Positions 31,391 through 40,653 of a DNA stretch of 64,000 nucleotides are shown here, piece by piece; the stretch's first letter is position 1; each line of letters begins with the position of its first letter. The stretch is taken from contig CAJNOI010000082.1 in the NCBI GenBank assembly GCA_905250115.1, positions 329,789 to 393,788 on the forward strand. Direction: 5' to 3'. Position numbers and translations under genes: made by a program. The notes under the pieces were generated by a model, which was not told the origin of the DNA, made no database searches, and worked only from the letters and a program-made list of their open reading frames with translations. The stretch comes from Adineta steineri (lineage: Eukaryota; Rotifera; Eurotatoria; Adinetida; Adinetidae).

Positions 31391-33888
31391 ATGGCTGATA
31401 AATTACTGTCAATTGAAAACGAAAATTTAGAAGATCTAACTGTCGTATGGCTTGATAAAAATGCACAAGATCTTAATACAAAAACACGTCTACGTTGTAT
31501 AATTAATTTTCTTAAGATTTTCAATAATATTAGTTCCTGTCTTGATTATATTCGTGCAAGACCTAATGAAAATATATTTCTTATTGTATCCGGTCAATTA
31601 AGTTCTTTATTGTTTCCATTTATTGAAAATTTATCTCAAATTTTACATGTATATATTTTTTGTCAAAATTCAGAAAAATATTTATTATTAAAATCAAGTG
31701 GAGTATTTACTAATCAAGAATTATTATATGATCAACTTTCTAAAGATGCTAATCAGTTTTATGCAACTCATTCAATAACAATTTCATATCCAACAGAAAA
31801 AAGTTTACGTGATTTAGCCAAAGAAACAGGCACGTTTTTTTGGTTTCAGTTATTTATTACAGCACTTCTTGATATGCCATCATCTGATAAAGGCAAAGAA
31901 GATCTTCTTGAACTAGCTCGAACATTCTATGCTGATAACGATCTTGAACTACGACGAATCAAACATTTTGAACAAACATATAAAGAATCACAAGCGTTAA
32001 TATGGTATACAAATGATTCATTTTTGTATCGATTATTGAATAAAGCAATTCGAACAGAAAATATTGATCTTCTTTTTGCATGTCGATTTTTCATCACTGA
32101 TTTATATCGTGAACTTCATTCATTACATAGACCATACATAGAACTAATTCGTTCCTGTGAGATAGATGAACATACAGTGTATGATGGTCAATTGATGATT
32201 TCAGACGATTTTACCAAATTAAAAGCAAATATTGGAAAATTAATATCAATTAATTCATTTCTATCAACTAGTATCGATCCTCAAGTTGCTTTAGTCTATG
32301 CAGGAAATAAAGGAACATATCCTATAATGGAATCTGTACTTTTTCAAATCACGATTAACGTTAACGAGTCATCAGATTTAACTCAATACCCGTTTGCTGA
32401 TATCTCAGCATATAGTTCGTTCAAGGACGAACAGGAAGTTCTCTTTTCACTGACAGCAATATTTCGTGTCGAAGATATCAGTAAACGATCGTAAGTTACT
32501 TTACTCCGCTGATTATAATTTTTCTTGATTCGAATTCTAGAGATAATGTATGGCTGGTAAAAATGGTATTTCTTGAGAATACACCGGAGATAGAAGAAAT
32601 GCGTAAGTTAAGTAGTCATTTGAAATCTCATCAAGGTCAAACGAACATGGTTGATCTGGCTGATCTTCTTTACTTAATGGGTAATCACAGTCGTGCAATA
32701 TCTTTTTGTCAAAAATTCCTCAGTGAAAATCATGACAACTGGTCCCTTGCTATTAGTTGTTACTGCATAATGGGTCAAGCATATGCAAGTCAGCCTGAAC
32801 TAGCATTGCAAACGTTCGAAAAAGCATTGGAACTTCAGCTACAATACAATTCAACTGATTACTATAGCTGTGCGACAATGTATAATAATATGGGCTTCGC
32901 TCATAATCGACTTCAATCCGACAAACAAGTAACAATCAGTTATTATGAAAGAGCTTTGGAAATATGTACATCTATTTCTGATAAAGAGGAAGCTGATTGG
33001 TGTTTGATGGCTACTATTTTAAATAATCTGGTGACTTCACATTCAGATGAAGATATTGATTTAGCTTTGAAAAGAGAACACCTTGTTCTTGATATTCGAT
33101 TGAAGTATTTACCATTATCACATCCATTGGTGGCAACGACACATTCAACACTTGCTCAAATCTATTCTACAAAAGGTGAATATAAAGAAGCATCGATTCA
33201 TTATGATGAAGCACTCTATATCATGCTCAAGTACTTGCCTAATAACCATCCTTCCATTAGCTCTATACATCATAGTGTAGGTCTGCATTATTTGTTTAAA
33301 GGTGATTATGAGATGAATACGGGACATGAAGCGGCGTCAAAAATAAGTTATGAAAAATCACTTAAATTAAGTTGTGATGCACTCGATTATCTGTCATCTG
33401 GTGACTCATCTACATCAATCGATTATGATCTATTCTGCTATTGCACTAATACTTGTGGTGTTGTCTACATGCGACTTGCTCGTTTGGATGATGCAATCAA
33501 ATGTTTCGATAAATTAATCACCACCATCAATGAACACTTATCAGCTAATCATCAACTACATATTGCATTTCTCAGAAATAGAGGTAAAATTTTTACTTTA
33601 CATGGCGAGAAAAACAAAAGTATGGAATTCTACGAACGTGCAATCAGATTTTGCGATCAGACAGGTTTAGAAAATTCTTTTGAAAAAGCGCAAGTTTACT
33701 TGAATATTGCAGAATGGTACGAACTTTTTGAACAAAAAGATTTAGCAGTTCAGTACTATGAATATTCGATGCAACTTGGAACTGAATATATGGGTACAGG
33801 TCACCCACTTATATTATGGTGTGAGAAAGGCTTAGAACGGTTGAAATCGATCGTAACAATACCAGCCGAAGAAGCTTCCTGGCTTTGA
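31391..33888 (+). CDS. ADP-ribosyltransferase with TPR repeats
   Basis: Exons 31391-32490 and 32541-33888, joined in phase 2 (TC|A) through a 50-bp intron, give 815 residues. Residues 1-150 form an unassigned alpha/beta domain (EDLTVVWLDKNAQ, ENIFLIVSGQLSSLLFPFIE). Residues about 160-367 are the ADP-ribosyltransferase fold: the first motif is YDGQ at 264-267, SINSFLSTS at 286-294, and FKDEQEVLF with Glu347 and Glu349 as the E-x-E pair. The usual Arg of the first motif (YRGQ in relatives) is Asp265 here, so catalysis is doubtful. Residues about 395-800 are tetratricopeptide repeats (ALQTFEKALELQLQY, ISYYERALEICTSIS, ASIHYDEALYIMLKYLP, MEFYERAIRFCDQTG), which bind partners. This ART-TPR layout is common in bdelloids. 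The start is the ATG at 31391. Confidence 0.88.
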
Positions 33889-34466
33889 TAAACTGATTTT
33901 TTTTATTGTTTTAGACAAAGAACTAGCTTGTTTTTCTGCTTTTTCCATTCATGTGAATAACCGAGATAGGCGTGATAGTTTATATTGTTTTTATAAGTTA
34001 AGGTATATGAGATCTTTACGATTATTATTCATAGGTCATATTGTATTAATAATTAATGATCGATCGGTTATATGTTCATTTACTCTCCTCCTATTTATTA
34101 ACACAATAAAACTATCTTTTCGAGGGTTTGAATGTTGATCTTTATCTTCACTCACACTCATATCACCATCAAGATGGTTGATAGCAGTAGTATTGGATAT
34201 CGAATCTAATGTTCCCTGCATCTGTAACATATGAACATCGTGTGCATATGAGATCAATTATATAGCTTAGTTTTTTTCCATTCAATTGGTCGTCGGTTAT
34301 TTCAAATATAGAAGACACGACTTTTTGTAGTTCTTACAATATTACTCCAGGAAATAGTTTATATTGTATATATCGATATAGAAATATTATCGTTGTTAAT
34401 GGGTGTCGGTGTGCGTGAGGGTGTGGATACAACAACAGTATATAATACCCACATCCACCTACACGC
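33889..34466. other. Intergenic stretch with two GT-rich repeats
   Basis: No gene seen. The right end meets the duplicated ART block exactly at an inverted repeat. Confidence 0.5.
34149..34176. repeat. GT-rich repeat, copy 9 (C-rich half only)
   Basis: CACTCACACTCATATCACCA followed by TCAAGATGG matches the right half of the family; no G-rich partner was seen nearby. Confidence 0.5.
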
Positions 34467-34470
34467 TCAA
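34400..34470. repeat. GT-rich inverted repeat, copy 10, at the left end of a duplicated block
   Basis: Left GGGTGTCGGTGTGCGTGAGG then GTGTGGATAC, right ACCCACATCCACCTACACGC then TCAAC. Homology with the source locus (29838 onwards) begins at the terminal TCAAC. Confidence 0.75.
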
Positions 34471-35289
34471 CTTATGTTAACAAATTAACGAATTACTTAC
34501 GGTAACTTGAAGATTGCTGTAAAGAATAATTTTAAATATTTCGACCATAATTGAAGTTGACTTCTATCAGTTGCACAAAGTGCTTCATTGAGAAGAACAT
34601 AAAGACTATTTTCTCTTTCATTCCATTCCATTGTATACAAATAAATTGATGCTGATTCGTCCTGAGTAAGCCCATGTTTGGGTTCTTTTGAATTTAATTT
34701 TGCAACAGTTATGTATGATTTAAGTTCTGTACCAAGAATATTTTCAAGTGATTGACAAGCTTCTTCAAGAGATACAAGTGGTTCTTGTTCATAACCACAA
34801 ATTGGTTCAAGAATATCTTTCGATTCTTGATGAATATTGGTTAAAAGACGAGGATTAACTTCAAATGAAAACGACATTCTAATCCATATGCACACTTTTT
34901 CTTTCCAACATAATTCTATTTTGGCTGCTTTTTTTATTTGATGCTATCAGAAGAACAAAAAAAAGGTAAAAAAACATTAAAAGCTGCACATGGTTTTGAT
35001 TAATAGAGATTTAACATACAGAAAGGAGGGAGAAAAATATGTTTTACTAGTTGTAAGTTGATATAATAATGTTTCACATATTATTTTTGCAGACAATATT
35101 TTGGAAAATTTTTTTTCAATAAAAGAAAAAAATCTCTGTAGATTTTTAATGAGTTAAGAGGAAGAAGAGGCATGACAAATAAAAATAAAATAAAGGTAAT
35201 ATTTTCTTTCTCTTCCTCTCATATTCATAATTTCCTTTTAAAATACGAAAAGTATGACACAGCAAGAAGTACAATATACAAAATGTGGG
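34467..35289. repeat. Partial duplication of the ART-LRR / zinc-ribbon locus
   Basis: This 823-bp block matches about 29838-30757: part of the ART-LRR intron, all of exon 1, the intergenic region (with some deletions) and the first 13 codons of the zinc-ribbon gene (35253 onwards). The left end coincides with the end of one GT-rich inverted repeat and the right end with the start of another (GTGGGGTGTGAG at 35285). Confidence 0.88.
34501..34877 (-). pseudogene. Truncated ART-LRR copy (exon 1 only)
   Basis: From the ATG at 34877 to a preserved GTAAGT donor at 34500, this copy differs from exon 1 of the gene at 30251 by a single residue near the end (KLFF for KLFS). The second exon, with the NAD-binding and catalytic motifs and the LRRs, is missing; after the donor the sequence runs into a GT-rich inverted repeat. 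It cannot encode an active enzyme. High identity points to a recent event or to gene conversion. Confidence 0.88.
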
Positions 35290-35291
35290 GT
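35253..35291 (+). pseudogene. First 13 codons of a duplicated zinc-ribbon gene
   Basis: The frame reads MTQQEVQYTKCGV, against MTQQEVQCIKCGV at 30722, and then breaks off into a GT-rich inverted repeat. The first zinc-binding Cys is already changed to Tyr. Confidence 0.85.
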
Positions 35292-35331
35292 GTGAGTATT
35301 GATATTCTCATCATCTGACACCCACACCCGT
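35285..35331. repeat. GT-rich inverted repeat, copy 11, at the right end of a duplicated block
   Basis: Left GTGGGGTGTGAGTATTGATA, right CATCTGACACCCACACCCG. It replaces the zinc-ribbon coding sequence after codon 13. Confidence 0.72.
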
Positions 35332-35503
35332 CTACTTTAGATTTTGAATATTTATTTAAGTGTTTTATTAGAATAGAAAGATAAAAATATGTAAAGTGTT
35401 ATAGAGTTTAAGACATTTCTAAAGAGTTAGAGGCAAAACTAGCATGTTTATATATTGTTGTTCTTTTCTTCTTGTTTCATTTTGTCAGAGAATGAAGTTA
35501 TTT

Positions 35504-35902
35504 TTATTTTATTTTTTCATTCTGATCATCGGTTGTTGTTTTATGCAAAACATTGAGATTACTAATCCATTCACCGTATTCTTGTAGACATGTTCGGGTG
35601 TCTTCATGATTAATCGATGTCTTTTTGTTAAATTTCGGTATGAGAAGTAATTGTTCAGATGTTAATCCTATATCTGGATCTGTTAAAGTTGCCGTAATAA
35701 CACCGATCATTATGTCACACAAGATTTCAAGTGCAGAAGTTGGATCATCAACATCGCGTTTATTCAGATAATCATTCTTCTGTTGACTTAAATATTCTAA
35801 TTCTTCCGAAGTAAAATCAACATTATTGATGTTTGATGGTCGAGAAAGAACATCAACAGAGAATAATAACATAGAACAAAATACTACTAAGAACAAATTC
35901 AT
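35504..35902 (-). CDS. Small secreted protein of unknown function
   Basis: 132 residues with a clear signal peptide (MNLFLVVFCSMLLFSVDVLS, cleavage about residue 20). The mature part is hydrophilic, with LSQQKNDYLNKRDVDDPT carrying a dibasic KR that could be a prohormone-convertase site, and two or three Cys (ILCDIMIG, TCLQEYGEW). A precursor of a secreted peptide is possible but not demonstrated. I recognise no family. The start is the ATG at 35902. A TATA-like TATTTATATAAAGAG on the minus strand (about 35945-35960) lies about 45-55 bp upstream. Confidence 0.68.
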   Translation of the reverse strand: MNLFLVVFCSMLLFSVDVLSRPSNINNVDFTSEELEYLSQQKNDYLNKRDVDDPTSALEILCDIMIGVITATLTDPDIGLTSEQLLLIPKFNKKTSINHEDTRTCLQEYGEWISNLNVLHKTTTDDQNEKIK

Positions 35903-35944
35903 ATTTTTTTTTCTATTAGAAAAATGATTATTCAGTTTTAATGT

Positions 35945-35961
35945 TACTCTTTATATAAATA
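35945..35961 (-). promoter_or_regulatory. TATA-box candidate
   Basis: The minus strand reads TATTTATATAAAGAG about 45-55 bp upstream of the start codon of the secreted-protein gene, a suitable distance for a short 5' leader. Confidence 0.5.
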
Positions 35962-37008
35962 AGATATATATGATTCATGTATTGACACAAGCTTTCTTCT
36001 TTTTATTCAATTATAGTCTTTTAATGATCTAGCTTACGGGTGTGTTAAATTGTAAAGAAATAAAAATAATATCAAAATACAAGACTATTATTCACATTTC
36101 TATAGAAGTATCAATAGCTTCTCTTTCGACAATTCAACGCCTTTACTAATCAAAAGAGAAATATCGTGGAATACGAATAAAGCTAAACAAATTCACTATA
36201 GATTTATGAATTAGTCGACAGAAAAAAAATGAACTTAGTAAAACGTATATACGCATATCTTCATCGTTTATAGTCAGTTGAATGCGTCTTTTTACGGAAA
36301 CACGACAATTTATTAAATTGCATGTAGACATAAATGTTCTTATTTAAAAATGAAATGCTTTTAAATCATAATTAGATTAAAATGTACTCGTCCATTTTGT
36401 TGTATTTATAAACCCATCAACAGAATCAAAGTCTATCTGAAAATAGAACAAAACTTAGTTTCATAACTTAACAGAAGCGGATGTTTCTTTAGATATGAAT
36501 CAAAGATTAATCATGTTCAACCTACGCCTTTTGATTGTTAATATTTTATCAAAACAAAATTAAGAAACTTTATCTTATTAAGCGGAAGAACCATAAAGTC
36601 AAACTGAATTTTCTAGAATTTTGAACGTATGAATATCAGTATGCTGAAACTTATGATTTGTAGGACAAAATTAAGTTTCAAATTATATTTATATTTTATT
36701 TGTCTAAACATAATAATGAAATTTAGGTCCATTTGAAACGAGTTTTAATATTTAAATAATAATACAACGTAAATTGATGTGTTTTTTTTTGACAAGTATT
36801 CATGTTAGCTTTAATTGTGTAATGAAATAAAATATATTATAATGAAACCGGATCTCATGACAATTATCTTGTTTTTATATAATACGATAATCATGATATA
36901 AACAATATAATTCGAGCGAAAAGAAAATTATCATCATATATAAACCTTAGTATGTTTTACATTTATTTTCATCTACAATAAACAAGAAATTCCTGTACAT
37001 CTATAATA
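35962..37008. other. Intergenic stretch
   Basis: AT-rich spacer between divergent genes; nothing coding or repeated was recognised. TATATAAACC at about 36938 may be the GPCR TATA box. Confidence 0.45.
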
Positions 37009-38013
37009 ATGTCAACATCAAATACTAGTTTAACTATTATATCAACGGGTTTACCACTTGATGGTATAGCAATACCTTTGATTGGTCGATTTTGGCTTTT
37101 TCTTATTTCAAATGTTTTATCACTTGCCTGTGGCTTTTTTCTTTTTTTTCATCTGGTCTTTGATGCAACTCTTCGTCATGGTCTACATAATCATGTCATC
37201 ATTGCCGTTCTTGGTCTTTGTCTTTTTCATGAATTAACAGTTATTCCTTGGGAAATACATTTCCTTCGAGTTGGTGTTGTACCTATAAAATCACCAACAA
37301 TTTGCATGATTTTCAAATTTATTGATACCGTGGTTTATACTTCAATGGCAAAACTTGTAGGATGGGCATCAGTTGAACGACATATTCTTATTTTTCACAA
37401 TAAATGGATTGCAACAAAGATGCAACGTATTCTCATACATTATATACCATTAATATTGATTATTATGTATGGTATAATACTTTATGGTGTAACTACTCCA
37501 ATGAATGACTGCGGTAGATCATTCAATTACAATTCAAAGTTATGTGCCTATTATAGTTGTGTGTACGATTCTGCAGGATACTCTTTGTATGAGTTTATGT
37601 CTGGTGGAGTACTGTCTTCTATATGCATAGGATTTGGCAGTGCTTTTTTAGTCATTCGTATTGTTATTCAAAAACGTCGCTTACAACAACAGGTACACTG
37701 GCGAAGATATCGTAAAATGACAATTCAACTATTGTCTGTCACATCAATTTTCTTTATCATATATTTACCTCCTGTACTTTTGGCTATTAGTCAAAAACTT
37801 GGTGTCCCATCTTCGGTAGGTTCTAGTTATACTACATACGCAAGTTTCTTCAGCAATTATGTTATCTTACTTTTTCCATTTACATGTCTCGGTACATTAC
37901 CTCAATTGCGCACTCGAGTGAAGACAATATTTCGATTTTTTCATCGACAACAACAACATAGAGTTGTCCCTCTAACAGTAACTGTAAAACCAATACGACA
38001 ATCACGCGTATAA
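37009..38013 (+). CDS. Rhodopsin-like G-protein-coupled receptor
   Basis: 334 residues, single exon, seven hydrophobic helices (for example FWLFLISNVLSLACGFFLFF, IIAVLGLCLFHELTVIPW, IPLILIIMYGIILYGVTT, MTIQLLSVTSIFFIIYLPPV). Helix 3 ends in GWASVERHILIFH, where ERH takes the place of the DRY motif. Cys in TICMIF (start of helix 3) and in the loop NDCGRSFNYNSKLC could form the conserved disulfide. Helix 6 has YLPPV in place of CWxP. The short C-tail is basic. Such divergent class A receptors form large families in bdelloids and are thought to be chemosensory. No ligand can be named. The start is the ATG at 37009. Confidence 0.85.
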   Translation: MSTSNTSLTIISTGLPLDGIAIPLIGRFWLFLISNVLSLACGFFLFFHLVFDATLRHGLHNHVIIAVLGLCLFHELTVIPWEIHFLRVGVVPIKSPTICMIFKFIDTVVYTSMAKLVGWASVERHILIFHNKWIATKMQRILIHYIPLILIIMYGIILYGVTTPMNDCGRSFNYNSKLCAYYSCVYDSAGYSLYEFMSGGVLSSICIGFGSAFLVIRIVIQKRRLQQQVHWRRYRKMTIQLLSVTSIFFIIYLPPVLLAISQKLGVPSSVGSSYTTYASFFSNYVILLFPFTCLGTLPQLRTRVKTIFRFFHRQQQHRVVPLTVTVKPIRQSRV

Positions 38014-38454
38014 ACGAACAGAAAAAAAGACTCCTATTTAAAATTTTGTTGTATTGTTTGTATAATTGTAAAAAATAAATTCATTTTTTAATGAACAAAA
38101 GATTTTCTTTGTTATTTTTATCAGATGAATAATATCAACATCTAGTATAATTAGAATTATCTTTAAGGACAAAAATACGTCATTATGATAACTAAACCCC
38201 CCTCCATAATAAAAGACCCCCTGGTCTTCTATTGCATTTTGCGGATCAAACTTTTAAAGAGGTCTTCTATTATGGGGTGGTCTTCTAATACGAATTTGTG
38301 ACCGTAAACATCCAAAAATCAATATCAGATTTTGTGAAGTTTGAGGCAATATCGTTCATCATGATTATATTATTTAATAAATATGAAGTAAAAATCAGAG
38401 TGAGAGTTAAAATGTAATTTTGAAAAGTTAAAATGATTACAACCGTAACTATAA

Positions 38455-38795
38455 CTTTCAACCTTGATTATAACATTTAACCGTGGTTAATATAAGTTAT
38501 TATCACAATTTTGTTAATTAGATAGAATTTCTCTGTCTTTATCCTTAGTGAGTAACTGAACTGAAGCCACTGTTTGACAGATAGTTCTTAATTAAAAATT
38601 GAACTTTATTTCAGGAGATACTACGAATGTTTTAGAAGGTAATCATACAATGGTATGAAATATATTGTAAAATATGGCTTCGGTTCATTTACTCACTAAT
38701 ATTAAAGAGATAAAAACTCTACTCAGTTGACAGATTTGAAATAATAACTTACATTAACCACGGTTAAATGTTATAACCACAGTCTAAAGTTATAA
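38455..38795. repeat. Long imperfect palindrome within the outer element
   Basis: The segment TAACATTTAACCGTGGTTAA at about 38469 recurs inverted as TTAACCACGGTTAAATGTTA near 38755, and TTAGTGAGTAACTGAACTGA (about 38546) recurs inverted as TTCGGTTCATTTACTCACTA (about 38680). Arms of about 120 bp surround a loop of about 90 bp. Confidence 0.75.
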
Positions 38796-38803
38796 CCAAA
38801 ATC
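38796..38803. repeat. Target-site duplication of the nested transposon, left
   Basis: CCAAAATC, identical to 43733-43740. Confidence 0.88.
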
Positions 38804-38845
38804 CAAGGGGGTAATAGCTGGCACCCAGCACCGAAAAACACCTAA

Positions 38846-38985
38846 CAGGTGCTGAGGTGCTGTACGGGTGCTCAGGTGCTGAAAAGGTGCTGAGGTGTTG
38901 AACAGGTGCCGAATAGGTGCTGAGGTGCTGAGCAGGTGCTGAAGTGCTGAGTAGGTGCTGAATAGATGCTGAAGTGCTGAGATAT
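38846..38985. repeat. Subterminal minisatellite, left
   Basis: About 15 imperfect units of GGTGCTGA and GGTGCTGAACA type in the G-rich orientation, just inside the left end of the nested transposon. Confidence 0.85.
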
Positions 38986-39223
38986 TAATTGATTTTCTGA
39001 TATAATATATAAAATAAACGACTGTATTGTGACTGATTAAGAGCGCTCTCTATCGGGCTCATTAATATACGTTAATAATAACGAACTTTTTATAAGTACC
39101 CAATCAGAAAAATACCCATTTTATAATATTTTCCCGTTAAATTTAACTCTTTTTACACTACTTTCTGATATTAAAAACGAAGTTTCGTTAAATATCGTTT
39201 ATTTCAGATAATTATTTTAACTA

Positions 39224-40302
39224 ATGTCGTCTTCAACATCTGCTACAGAAATTAATCAAAATGTTTTACCAGATGATATCTTTCATTATAATAATGATCA
39301 ATTTTATAATTATATATTACAATCGTATGGTGATGATCTAGCTGAATTATTCCGATTTCAAGCCATTCGTAATGGCTCACATATTCTTCAAGCATCATGT
39401 GATGCTATTTTGTTAATCTTACAACAAGAATCTGATGAAATTGATAAACTTCGACAATTATGTTGTTTTAAAATTAATAAAGATAAATATGAAATAAAAT
39501 TAGGTGTTAAACTTGCAATTAATAGTCTAATTGGATTATTAAAGGTGAAGCAAGAAGAACAACAAAAGAAGAAAAAAAAGCACATTTCAACTAAACGTAC
39601 ATCATCCAATATTGATACATTAATATCTATGGATGAAACTCAATCACAAGATGAAATGACTACACCAACAACAATAACCGTTTCACCAGTTACTGATACA
39701 CAATCAACAATAACCGTTTCACCAGTTACTGATACACAATCAACAATAATCGTTTCACCAGTTACTGATACACAATCAACACAATCAAAATTACCATTAA
39801 TACAAAATCGTTTCAATGAAATTGATCATGTAATAGATATTGAACAACGGATAAATAAATGGTGGTGCACCTTTAATAATGATAATAATTTATTATTATC
39901 TGAAGGTACACATTTTCTCTTGGAAATCAATAAATCAATAAATGATACATATGCGTGCATTTTATCCTGTCAATGCCGTAATCGATTCAAGCTACCATTT
40001 ATGACAACAGGTTTTTTTAAATTATCAGCGTATTTTCGGCATTTAAAAGAAAAACAATGTTTAACACGATCAAAGGCTGTAAGTATGCCTTGCGTTAAAC
40101 GTAAAATTTCTATGACTTTTTATTTTATTAGGCAGGTAAAAAAGATAATCGTTTAATTATCAACGAAAATTCTCCTGCAAATCGATCAAATAGTTCTTCA
40201 AAACGAACTCGATCACCATCAAAACAAGCAGCATCAAATACAAATGAAAATATCTTAAAAAAGAGTAAATCATTAAATAATAAACATAGTGATCAAGATT
40301 AA
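39224..40302 (+). CDS. Transposon accessory protein with N-terminal domain shared with the transposase-like protein
   Basis: Exons 39224-40077 or 40078 and 40132-40302, joined through a 50-odd-bp GTAAGT...TTAG intron, give about 342 residues. The N-terminal 90 residues (FYNYILQSYGDDLAELFRFQ, AIRNGSHIL, then KLGVKLAINSLIGLL) match the start of the neighbouring 842-residue protein (FYNFIEIALNKELSELFQVQ, SIREMSSL, LRLGHQQLLERLLSLV). A Lys-rich linker follows, then three copies of a 12-residue repeat (TITVSPVTDTQS, DNA repeat of 36 bp at about 39671-39780). The middle holds a Trp/Cys region (INKWWCTFNNDNNLL, CILSCQCRNRFKLPFM), and the new exon ends in a basic nuclear-localisation-like tail (SSKRTRSPSKQ). 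A DNA-binding or regulatory partner of the transposase is my inference. Confidence 0.68.
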
Positions 40303-40653
40303 AAAATAAATCATGGTGTCAATAGTTCTTATGAAAATATATATTGTTTTTTTTACTTCGACATATAAAAACATAGTAGATATTTGTTTTATATTTTATT
40401 TATAGTACGCTTTTTTCTCTTCAACTATATGAAATTAATCGTTAAATAAAAATAATATATATCGTTTTTTGTATTTAACAGAAACCTATTTATATTTGTA
40501 ACTATGTTGATTAAAAATAAAGAATTATTGATTTCATATTGAATAGATCCGTTTATATACTTTCAGAACAATACATTCTTTACGTATACTTAATTTTTCT
40601 CTTAATAGCATCTTATTATAAAGATTAATATCTGCATTTCTTCAACAGCAATT

